A DNA stretch of 23,841 bases from an uncultured Synergistia bacterium. GTDB taxonomy: Bacteria > Eremiobacterota > SpSt-956 > JAKJGF01. Each line of letters begins with the position of its first letter. Position 1 is the stretch's first letter. Location of the stretch: positions 1 through 23,841 of the forward strand of contig CALARM010000843.1 of the NCBI GenBank assembly GCA_937888925.1, written 5' to 3'. The notes below the pieces were generated by a model. It was not told the DNA's origin and did not search any database. It was given only the letters and a program-made list of their open reading frames with translations. A program made the position numbers and the translations under genes. Below, one piece after another: positions 1-5,920 of the stretch.

Positions 1-128
1 TGGTGGAAGAAAAAATACTTGTAGAACTAAAAGCACTTACCCATCTTGAAGAAGTGCATCTGGCACAGGCATTGAATTACCTGGAAGCTTTTAAATTAAA
101 AACTGGTCTGTTGATTAATTTCGGAGCC
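1..128 (+). pseudogene. GxxExxY protein, C-terminal fragment, 3' end lost
   Basis: The frame starting at base 3 reads VEEKILVELKAL, then HLAQALNYLEAF and GLLINFGA. This is the characteristic C-terminal half of GxxExxY proteins, a PD-(D/E)XK-like family of unknown role; the E-L-K of VELKA belongs to its nuclease-like core. The start lies outside the window. Family members normally continue about ten more residues after INFGA (an S-x-x-F-K-R type ending). Here the frame instead runs into the antisense of the neighbouring minus-strand gene, whose stop is at 134, so homology ends at about base 128. I read this as a gene truncated by a rearrangement. The family match is confident; whether a shortened protein is still made cannot be seen. 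Confidence 0.72.
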
Positions 129-133
129 TGGTA

Positions 134-364
134 TCATAAAGAGACTGTTTTTTCCTGCCAGCTCTTCCAGGCATTTTTGATTTCTCCTTCCATATCATCT
201 GTAAACCATGTCCACTTGCCGAATAAACTATGCTCTTTTTTCTTTTCTATATTCTTCTTTAATTTCGGAAGGATAAAAACCAGAACAGGAGTGTTATCTT
301 CAGCAGGAATAACCTGTAATGGTCTAACACAACCGTTTTCTATAATTCCCGGAATTAATTGCAT
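134..364 (-). CDS. small antitoxin-like hypothetical protein (DUF104/AF2212-like start)
   Basis: This 76-residue protein begins MQLIPGIIENGCVRPL and then has a short beta-rich segment (TPVLVFILPKL). That layout, with xxxIxxNGxxxPL followed by a hydrophobic strand, resembles the short DUF104/AF2212-type antitoxins. The C-terminal half is charged and tryptophan-rich (GKWTWF, AWKSWQ). The start is supported by a purine-rich ribosome site (AAAGGGGG) 7-14 bases upstream. Antitoxins of this kind normally precede a PIN toxin, but here the downstream side holds only the truncated GxxExxY fragment on the other strand, so it looks like an orphan. The family assignment is tentative; that it is a real gene is more likely than not. 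Confidence 0.5.
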   Translation of the reverse strand: MQLIPGIIENGCVRPLQVIPAEDNTPVLVFILPKLKKNIEKKKEHSLFGKWTWFTDDMEGEIKNAWKSWQEKTVSL

Positions 365-400
365 ATAAAAGCCCCCTTTAACAACTCAATTTTTTCGATA

Positions 401-413
401 TTCAGTCACTGAA
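401..413. promoter_or_regulatory. short perfect inverted repeat, possible operator
   Basis: TTCAGT-C-ACTGAA is a perfect 6-bp inverted repeat around one central base, 37 bp upstream of the minus-strand antitoxin-like start at 364. Small antitoxins commonly bind such sites in their own leader. A repeat this short can occur by chance. Confidence 0.22.
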
Positions 414-488
414 TTACCTGCTATTTTCCTTTATCTGGCTGGCAACTTTTTTAACATATTCGAGATAACTTAATGCGGCGTTTAACAC
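414..488 (-). other. 25-codon open stretch of uncertain status between vapC and the antitoxin-like gene
   Basis: After the vapC stop the minus strand has a frame reading VLNAALSYLEYVKKVASQIK and a few more residues to a stop at 414-416. The predicted peptide is a good amphipathic helix, so it may be the tail of a lost gene or a micro-ORF. The GTG start has no well-spaced ribosome site. I do not recognise it. Confidence 0.2.
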
Positions 489-496
489 TCTTCTAT

Positions 497-901
497 TTAA
501 AGGCTTTCCCAATCTTCTAATCTTAAATTTTCAACCCGGCTAAATTCCCTTACATTATGTGTTATAAGTGTTATATCATTTGCAACTGATATAGAGGCAA
601 TAATTAAATCATTTGGGCCTATTGGAGTCCCTTTTTTCTCAAGGTTACTACGAATCACTCCATATAATTCTGATGCTTTATCATCAAAAGAAAGAGAGAC
701 AAAATTTTTTATAAATTTCTGTAATCTATCAAAGTTTTTTTCAGGTCTTGCACTCTTGATTACACCATAGAACAATTCTGCCTTAACCATTGAACACAAT
801 AAAATATCTTCACGTTGTTTTACTTCTAACTGTTTTTTTATACTTTCCGAAGTGCCATTTAAATATTTTATACATGTATTAGTATCAAGCAAATATCTCA
901 T
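497..901 (-). CDS. vapC: VapC-type PIN-domain toxin ribonuclease
   Basis: This is a 134-residue PIN-domain protein of the usual VapC length. PIN toxins cleave RNA (tRNA or rRNA in studied cases) with a Mg2+ site built from acidic residues. These are visible here as Asp6 in LLDTN, Glu42 in VKAEL, Asp98 in GPNDLIIA, and Asn116 in ITHNVREF. The C-terminal end (F-x-x-V-x-x-L-x-x-E-D-W) is also typical of the family. The ATG overlaps the stop of the upstream antitoxin gene by 4 bp (898-901), the classic translationally coupled antitoxin-toxin arrangement. The toxin frame is intact with all catalytic positions kept, so the pair is probably functional. Confidence 0.93.
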   Translation of the reverse strand: MRYLLDTNTCIKYLNGTSESIKKQLEVKQREDILLCSMVKAELFYGVIKSARPEKNFDRLQKFIKNFVSLSFDDKASELYGVIRSNLEKKGTPIGPNDLIIASISVANDITLITHNVREFSRVENLRLEDWESL

Positions 902-1158
902 TTTATTACCTCTCGTATCTCATATAAACCCTGCTCTGCTCTTTCAACAGGGCTCTCTGCCATAGAACCATATGTTTCTTCAATAAATTCAAGCCATTTC
1001 AATTCCCTGTGCATTTCTACAGACTCCATACTGGCTTCAGACTGGACGGTATCTATATGTGATAATGCTTCAAAAGCTTTAATAATTTTATACAGTATTT
1101 CTAAATGATCATCACGTAACTTTTCTATTTCATCTTTAATTAACTTTTTAGTAATCAT
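898..1158 (-). CDS. vapB: VapB-type antitoxin, partner of the PIN toxin
   Basis: This 86-residue protein lies directly upstream of vapC and overlaps it by 4 bp. Its N-terminal half is predicted helical (EIEKLRDDHLEILYKIIKAF). Its C-terminal part contains WLEFIEETYGSMAESPVER, a segment seen in a group of VapB-like antitoxins that wrap the PIN toxin groove. A ribosome site (GAGGAAGTG) lies just ahead of the ATG. The role is to neutralise VapC and, as in characterised systems, probably to autorepress the operon. There is no obvious AbrB or ribbon-helix-helix motif at the N-terminus, so the DNA-binding class is unclear. The upstream gene ends only 25 bp away, so all three genes probably share a transcript. 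Confidence 0.82.
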   Translation of the reverse strand: MITKKLIKDEIEKLRDDHLEILYKIIKAFEALSHIDTVQSEASMESVEMHRELKWLEFIEETYGSMAESPVERAEQGLYEIREVIK

Positions 1159-1183
1159 TTTATCACTTCCTCATATTTTTTAC

Positions 1184-1683
1184 TTACAAAGTTTCTGAAG
1201 CTATCACATCATTTTCATTTTCAATATTTTTCTTGAAATTTTGTATAATCTCCAAAAAAATAGATAATTTGTCATCAGGAATATCTAATAGTAAACATTT
1301 ATGTTTTTCCAACTTCTATCAATCCTTAAATAACCCGGGTGGTATGAAGTCTGAAAATTTTGGCCAAGTGGTTTTTGAGCCAGTTCTAAAATTTTCCCAT
1401 AAGTTTTCGCTTTTTCTATTTCTCTATAATATTCAGAATAATCTTCTTTTTTGTCATATATTTCATATTGAGATTTCAGAAAATCTATTAAACCATGTTC
1501 TATATATTCCTTTTTTATTGACCAGTATATAGTCTTTTCATCTTCTTTTTCATCAAATAATTCCAAATCTATCTCTTTGTGTAACTCTTTTATAATTTCT
1601 TTCAGAGTCAATTTTTTTGTTTCTATATCATTTTTGGATATTTGAATTTTGGTACAAATTCCTGTGCATAAATAGGTTCCCAT
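1184..1683 (-). pseudogene. hypothetical protein gene with a single-base frameshift near its 3' end
   Basis: The frame from the ATG at 1683 (MGTYLCTGICTKIQISKNDI) has a good ribosome site (AAAGGAGAT) and stops after 132 residues at 1285. The sequence past that stop still looks coding in another frame: LLLDIPDDKLSIFL and QNFKKNIENEN, ending with TAA at 1184-1186, only 25 bp before vapB. Adding one A to the run of five at 1304-1308 (T5 on the plus strand) joins the frames into one 166-residue protein. This suggests a one-base deletion in a homopolymer, programmed slippage, or a sequencing error. The protein is charged and mostly helical; I do not recognise the family. It heads the operon containing vapB-vapC. 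Confidence 0.6.
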
Positions 1684-1731
1684 GTAAAAATCTCCTTTCA
1701 ATAATTTTCTTACTGTAAATAATTCTGTGAT

Positions 1732-1740
1732 AATATAGCA
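1732..1740 (-). promoter_or_regulatory. extended -10 promoter candidate for the hypothetical-vapBC operon
   Basis: On the minus strand TG-C-TATATT forms an extended -10 element about 50 bp upstream of the ATG at 1683. The -35 region 17 bp further upstream (TTATAC) is weak, as is common for extended -10 promoters. Confidence 0.33.
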
Positions 1741-1974
1741 TAACATAATTTGCAGTATAATCAAGGAAAGGCTATAAAATCTATAGATCTTAATTCATCT
1801 ATCCATCTCATTATTATTTTTTCAGCCTTTATCACAGGAAAATTTACAGGTGGATATTATTTAAAGAACATGTTTCTGTCACTTTCCTTTCGTAAACTTA
1901 ATCTATTTTGATTATACCATAAAAAATTAAAGAAAAAAATTGATTTTGTCAGGAAGACATACATACGCATGTTA

Positions 1975-2003
1975 TTGTCATTATTGTTTCTCTGTGATAA
2001 AAT
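1975..2003 (+). promoter_or_regulatory. sigma-70-type promoter candidate upstream of the RHH/nuclease pair
   Basis: TTGTCA (1975-1980), a 17-bp spacer and TAAAAT (1998-2003), with a TG one base before the -10, make a reasonable promoter. Transcription would begin near 2010, giving an unusually long leader of about 160 bases that contains both arms of the inverted repeat at 2052-2157. Confidence 0.45.
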
Positions 2004-2051
2004 TTGCTCAGAAGTTAACTCTTTATCTTTTATAAGGAGATTTTGATAGTC

Positions 2052-2157
2052 TTCCGCTAATACTTTGATTTAGAAAAAATGGCTAATTTATTGAGTTTTT
2101 AAAATTGAACAAAACCAGATATTACAAGGATAATTCATATTCAAAGTACTAGCGGAA
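2052..2157. repeat. 106-bp inverted-repeat element (MITE-like or leader hairpin)
   Basis: TTCCGCTAATACTTTGA at 2052-2068 is matched, with one mismatch, by the reverse complement of TCAAAGTACTAGCGGAA at 2141-2157. That is 16 of 17 positions, separated by 72 AT-rich bases without an ORF. The size and terminal arms fit a miniature inverted-repeat element; no clear flanking target duplication is visible. As RNA the arms could pair into a long stem ending 14 bases before the next start codon. Confidence 0.6.
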
Positions 2158-2171
2158 CAGCATCGTTTTTC

Positions 2172-2435
2172 ATGGAAAAAGATAAAAAATTCTGGGTACG
2201 ATGCTCCGAAGACTATTATAAAGAAATAAAAACTCGTGCAAAGCAAGAAAAACTGAGTATGGGAGACTACATTTTATGTAAAACACTAAATCTTATCCCT
2301 GTGAGGATAGATGAGATCAGGGAATATTCCAACAAAGTCAAAGGTAAAGACAACAAAGTCCGGGAATATAAAAAGAGGATGCTGAGCACAAAAACAATAT
2401 TAAAGCCAGCCTCCGAAGTTATACAAGAAGGGTAG
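2172..2435 (+). CDS. ribbon-helix-helix-like small DNA-binding protein
   Basis: This 87-residue basic protein has an N-terminal half (KFWVRCSEDYYKEIKTRAKQ, then KLSMGDYILCKTL) matching the pattern of MobC/CopG-type ribbon-helix-helix proteins: one beta strand, a helix, a turn with Ser, and a second helix. The basic C-terminal half has no recognised motif. The ATG lies 14 bp after the inverted repeat and has no good ribosome site. The frame is open upstream to a stop at 2106-2108 without a better start. It ends 9 bp before the nuclease-like gene, so the two form a cassette in which this protein is probably a regulator or DNA-binding partner. Its exact function is unknown. Confidence 0.6.
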   Translation: MEKDKKFWVRCSEDYYKEIKTRAKQEKLSMGDYILCKTLNLIPVRIDEIREYSNKVKGKDNKVREYKKRMLSTKTILKPASEVIQEG

Positions 2436-2444
2436 GTGAACGGT

Positions 2445-3071
2445 ATGCCACTTGTAGAAGAAAGAGTTGACAGATTAGAAGAACTTGTTGCACAGACACA
2501 GTCAATGCTTCAAAGTCTGCCTTTTGAGGTAAGCAGAACACAGATAATAGTAAGCAATATAAGTAAAGACATGAAAGAGGATTTAAAAGAGTTCAAAGAA
2601 GAGTTACGAAGAGACACGAGAGAGATGAAAAAAGAAATAAACAATCAGTGGGAAAAAGTTGTTAAAAAACTTGGTACCCTGGTTGAGGATATGATAATTC
2701 CAAATATAGAGTTTATTGCTGATAAACACTTCGATTTAAAGAACGGTGATATATTTACAAGGATTAAAAAGTATAATCCTATAGATAAAGCGAAACAGAG
2801 AGAGTTTGATGTTATAGCCATTTACCCTGAAAAGATAGTTCTTGTAGAAGCCAAGTCGAATCCGAAACCTGAAGAGGCTAAAGGGTTTATTGAATTAATT
2901 AAAAGTGGAGAGTTCTTTGAGTATTTCCCGGAGTATAAAGAGAAAGAATTGATTCCGATTTTTGCGTCTTTCCATATCCCGGAGAATGTCCTGAAGAAAC
3001 TGTCTAAAAATAAGATTTATGCTATGGGTATAAAAGAAGATACTATGGATATTTTAAATCCAAAATTTTAA
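2445..3071 (+). CDS. coiled-coil plus PD-(D/E)XK nuclease-like protein (DUF3782-type)
   Basis: This 208-residue protein begins with a long charged coiled-coil region (about residues 5-75), followed by a PD-(D/E)XK-like core. The signature residues are Asp122 in REFDVIAIY, and Glu135 and Lys137 in VLVEAKS. This layout is typical of the DUF3782/DUF3782-like proteins common in bacteria with many accessory genes; their target is not established. I place the start at the ATG at 2445 rather than the GTG at 2436, because AGGTGA (2434-2439) is well spaced for the ATG. The catalytic motif is intact. The short gap to the preceding ribbon-helix-helix-like gene suggests one transcript. Confidence 0.72.
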   Translation: MPLVEERVDRLEELVAQTQSMLQSLPFEVSRTQIIVSNISKDMKEDLKEFKEELRRDTREMKKEINNQWEKVVKKLGTLVEDMIIPNIEFIADKHFDLKNGDIFTRIKKYNPIDKAKQREFDVIAIYPEKIVLVEAKSNPKPEEAKGFIELIKSGEFFEYFPEYKEKELIPIFASFHIPENVLKKLSKNKIYAMGIKEDTMDILNPKF

Positions 3072-3255
3072 TTGAGATTTTCTTCTTTAATGAAAAACTA
3101 TTTAAATCAATTGATTCTGCTTCAGATATATTACTAATATTATCTAAAAATGTAACTATAACTTTTATCGGTCTTGTAATTTCTAATTTCTCTTCTAAAA
3201 TAATTTCACCCTGACAAAACTTAATCCCTGCTTTTGCATCTCTATGGCAAGACAC
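3043..3255 (-). pseudogene. antitoxin-like fragment
   Basis: The minus-strand frame contains GEIILEEKLEITRPIKVIVTFL and then IDLNSFSLKKK. This matches the layout of small antitoxins: a G-x-I-x-L-x-E-x-L strand, a hydrophobic V-I-V-T strand, then a linker with an I-D-L-x-x-F-S segment. The N-terminus (MSCHRDAKAG) from a GTG start is atypical, and the expected C-terminal toxin-binding helix is missing. The frame overlaps the 3' end of the nuclease-like gene by 29 bp and has no adjacent toxin. I read it as a decayed antitoxin rather than a working gene; an unrelated short protein is also possible. Confidence 0.4.
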
Positions 3256-3264
3256 CTCATTCTT

Positions 3265-3433
3265 TTATTTAATCTTAATTTTTTCCTGCAATTCAAGGGC
3301 TTCTTCAATGGTTAATTCTGCCTGTTCCAGAGATTCTGCAGTCAAGACAGCCTAACAGAAATAATTGTTCATCACGGTTTGAAACCTTCTGAGCAAGTTC
3401 TATGGCTTCTGAAACTCCAGTAGAAAGATTGAT
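3265..3433 (-). pseudogene. TPR-type protein tail, frameshifted remnant
   Basis: The minus strand reads TGVSEAIELAQKVSNRDEQL and FLLGCL. After a one-base shift it continues TAESLEQAELTIEEALELQE to a stop at 3265-3267. The joined sequence is helical and TPR-like and looks coding, but the first frame is closed upstream by a stop at 3434-3436 and downstream by the shift. It is best explained as the degraded end of a larger TPR gene. It supports the view that this area collects broken genes. Confidence 0.45.
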
Positions 3434-3480
3434 TTATGCCTTATTTATACTCAAGAAAAAGAAATATGATATAAAATTCA

Positions 3481-3509
3481 TTTACAAATATGTATCTGGA
3501 TATTATAAT
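3481..3509 (+). promoter_or_regulatory. near-consensus sigma-70 promoter of the peptidase-ABC operon
   Basis: TTTACA (3481-3486), exactly 17 bp, then a perfect TATAAT (3504-3509). The expected start of transcription is near 3516, giving a leader of about 45 bases before the peptidase ATG at 3561. Confidence 0.75.
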
Positions 3510-3560
3510 TGAAAAAATAAAAAACTGATATAAAGATGGGACGGAGGAAAAGCTTGTAAA

Positions 3561-4175
3561 ATGCAGAAAAATCAAATGTTTTATATGGGCTTCAGTATGT
3601 ATCCCACCTTTATACCTGGAGATGTCCTTTATATAAAAGAATGTAAAGAAAAAGAGATAAAAAAAGGTGATATAATAGTTTTCAAAACAGGGGAAAATGA
3701 AAAAAATATTGTTCACAGGGTAGTAAGTATTGACAATTCAGGCATAAGAACAAGAGGAGATAATAACAGTAATATAGATAATTCCGTCCTCACTCAAAAG
3801 GATATTCAAGGAAAGGTTCTTAATTTTGAAAGACAGGGAAAGAAATATCCTGTCAGTGGAGGACAAACAGGGCTTATCAAGGCAAATTTCATAAGGCTTA
3901 TGAGAAGGGCAAACAGAAAAATTCTGAATATATTCCGCCCTTTTTACCGGCTCATATTGCAGTTTTCCTTTTTAAAGATCTTATTTTCCGGAAAAAAAAC
4001 ATTCAGAGTATTATCCTTTAAAAAACCTGAAGGAACAGAAAAGCAACTGATGGCAGGTTCATATGTAATAGGGAGGCTCAGACCGGGATATAAAAGATGG
4101 CATATAAAAGTACCTTTCAGACTCTTTATAGATGAAAAATCCCTGCCTTTAGCCGAGGAAACCCATGAAAATTAA
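3561..4175 (+). CDS. S26B-type signal peptidase-like protein without N-terminal anchor
   Basis: This 204-residue protein has signal peptidase boxes: GFSMYPTF with nucleophile Ser12, GDIIVFK at 36-42, VHRVV with His52, and TRGDNN with Asp67. The Ser/His/Asp set matches the S26B (SipW/eukaryotic) branch rather than the Ser/Lys bacterial type. Unusually, the Ser box begins at residue 10, so the usual N-terminal membrane helix is absent. A hydrophobic, basic stretch at about 125-144 might associate with the membrane. GGAGG (3543-3547) lies rather far upstream of the ATG, but no in-frame alternative exists. The gene overlaps the ABC exporter by 11 bp. Together they look like a leader-cleaving and export module; the substrate peptide is not seen, so that role is inferred. 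Confidence 0.75.
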   Translation: MQKNQMFYMGFSMYPTFIPGDVLYIKECKEKEIKKGDIIVFKTGENEKNIVHRVVSIDNSGIRTRGDNNSNIDNSVLTQKDIQGKVLNFERQGKKYPVSGGQTGLIKANFIRLMRRANRKILNIFRPFYRLILQFSFLKILFSGKKTFRVLSFKKPEGTEKQLMAGSYVIGRLRPGYKRWHIKVPFRLFIDEKSLPLAEETHEN

Positions 4176-5913
4176 AAAATTTCTCACCATTCCGAAACAT
4201 TTCAACTATCATCTTTATATTCTTCCCTTCTGGAAAAGAGAAGTTCTTATATTAATCCTGAACAGTGCCACCATGTTCTTAGGCCTTGTAAATCCCTATC
4301 TTACCAAGCTCCTTGTTGATAAAGCCTATGGGAATAAAGATTTTAAACTCTTTATAACACTTGTCATTACAGGAGGTATACTTTTTGTATTGAATAATCT
4401 CATATCGGCAATTGTATCCTATATGAAAAGTGCCATAAGGACAAAAATAAAATTCAATCTTACAGTTAAAGTATTCAGTAAACTTCAGAGCCTTCCGTAC
4501 AGTTATTTTCAGAACAGTTCTACAGGACAGAATATGTACCGATTTAATTATGATATAGACACAGTATCATCTCTTGTTTCAGATTTCCTGCCACAGTTAA
4601 TACAGCTCATATTCAGAACAGTTACTGTTATGGTTATACTCTTTGCACTGAACTGGAAAATAGCTTTCTTCTGTCTCTTATTAATACCTCTTCAGTATTA
4701 TATATCAGATTACTGTAATAAAAAAATGAGAAAAAAATGGGAAGAAACAATAGAAATAGGGCAGAAATCTTTTTCAATTCTTCAGGAAATACTTACTCAT
4801 ATACATCTTATAAAAGCCTTCGGAAAAGAAAGAGTAGAAAAAAACCGCTATATAAAAATACTCATAGAAAATTTGAGATTTACTTTATCTATCCAGAAAT
4901 TGCAGTCTCTTATATCCAATATCCAGCAGTTAAGTTCCCGTATATTTACAGGTCTTATACTCTTCTACGGAGGCTATCAGGTAATAAAGGGGGAAATACC
5001 TTTAGGAAGTCTTATAGCTATAGGCATGTATCTCGGACAGGCATCAGGTCTTCATGGATCTTTTTCCGGCCTGAGCCAGCAGGTTGCAATGACTCTTATA
5101 TCCTGTGAAAGACTTGACACTATATTAAACTCTGAAAGTGATGAAGAAAAGAGAAAAGAAGCTATAGTGATGAAAAATACGGGAGGAGATATTCACTTTA
5201 AAAACATATCCTTCTCTTATACAGAAGAAAAACGGATAATAAAAAATCTTAGTTTTTCCATAAAACATGGAATTTTTGCAGGTCTTTCAGGCCCTTCAGG
5301 ATGTGGAAAAACAACCATTATAAACCTCTTATTAAAACTCTATAAACCGGAAGAAGGAGAAATTACACTGAATGGCTCCGATATAAATAAAATAGAAAAA
5401 AAATCCTTTTACAATCAGATTGGAGTGGCTCTTCAAAATTCCTATCTCTGGAATGATACACTGGAAAACAATATAAGATATGGAAAAAGCAATGCTACGG
5501 AAGAAGAAATAAAAGAAGCGGCAGAAGTGGCCTGTATCGATGATTTTATAGACAGTCTACCTGAAGGATACAGAACACTTATAGGGGAAAATGCCTGTAA
5601 AATTTCAGAAGGACAGAGACAGAGGATTTCAATTGCAAGGGCAGTTATAAAAAAACCTGCCATATTGATACTTGATGAAGGCCTTTCTTCTGTAGACGGA
5701 GAAACGGAAAATAAAATAATAAATAATATAAGAAATTACCTTAAAAACAGTACTGTTATAATTATCTCTCACAGACTATCTACAATAAAAAAGGTTGATC
5801 TTGTATATTTCCTTATGGACTCTGAAAGAATTGATGAAGGAACCTGTGAGGAACTGCTCGGAAAAAACGAAGATTTTAAGCATTATTTAAACCTTGAAGA
5901 AATAGAAAAATAA
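4165..5913 (+). CDS. ABC exporter, fused membrane and ATPase domains
   Basis: This 582-residue half-transporter of the MsbA/exporter type has a six-helix transmembrane domain over residues 20-320, then an ATPase. The ATPase shows Walker A GPSGCGKT (376-383), Q-loop Gln424, signature ISEGQ (480-484), Walker B LILDE (501-505), D-loop SSVD and H-loop His536. The signature has E where LSGGQ has G, and the post-Walker-B sequence is EGLSSVD instead of EATSALD, both seen in some peptide exporters. There is no C39 peptidase domain; the overlapping S26-like gene may supply cleavage in trans. GAGGAA precedes the ATG. It would act as a homodimer in the inner membrane. The stop is 7 bp from the stop of the convergent TPR gene, with no terminator hairpin between. 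Confidence 0.88.
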   Translation: MKIKKFLTIPKHFNYHLYILPFWKREVLILILNSATMFLGLVNPYLTKLLVDKAYGNKDFKLFITLVITGGILFVLNNLISAIVSYMKSAIRTKIKFNLTVKVFSKLQSLPYSYFQNSSTGQNMYRFNYDIDTVSSLVSDFLPQLIQLIFRTVTVMVILFALNWKIAFFCLLLIPLQYYISDYCNKKMRKKWEETIEIGQKSFSILQEILTHIHLIKAFGKERVEKNRYIKILIENLRFTLSIQKLQSLISNIQQLSSRIFTGLILFYGGYQVIKGEIPLGSLIAIGMYLGQASGLHGSFSGLSQQVAMTLISCERLDTILNSESDEEKRKEAIVMKNTGGDIHFKNISFSYTEEKRIIKNLSFSIKHGIFAGLSGPSGCGKTTIINLLLKLYKPEEGEITLNGSDINKIEKKSFYNQIGVALQNSYLWNDTLENNIRYGKSNATEEEIKEAAEVACIDDFIDSLPEGYRTLIGENACKISEGQRQRISIARAVIKKPAILILDEGLSSVDGETENKIINNIRNYLKNSTVIIISHRLSTIKKVDLVYFLMDSERIDEGTCEELLGKNEDFKHYLNLEEIEK

Positions 5914-5920
5914 GTCAGTT

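Larger units (their letters stand above)
1765..2171. other. 407-bp gene-free stretch
   Basis: No convincing coding sequence is seen on either strand. The stretch holds the leader of the minus-strand operon at its left end, a plus-strand promoter (1975-2003), an isolated AAGGAGA ribosome-site-like motif (2034-2040) and a 106-bp inverted-repeat element (2052-2157) next to the following gene. The left 200 bp are AT-rich and featureless. Confidence 0.6.

Noticed and set aside
129..368. Plus-strand continuation of the GxxExxY frame to a stop at 366-368
   Set aside because: Past base 128 the residues no longer match the family and are the antisense of the minus-strand antitoxin-like gene, which has its own ribosome site.
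1233..1532. Plus-strand 99-codon open frame
   Set aside because: Antisense to the frameshifted minus-strand gene; no ribosome site and Phe/Leu-rich shadow composition.
2043..2060. Possible TTG-started leader peptide of five codons after AAGGAGA
   Set aside because: Spacing is very short and there is no known leader pattern; kept only as part of the inverted-repeat observation.
3441..3716. Minus-strand 91-codon open frame
   Set aside because: Antisense to the promoter and start of the S26-like gene; very Phe-rich shadow of AAA/GAA codons.
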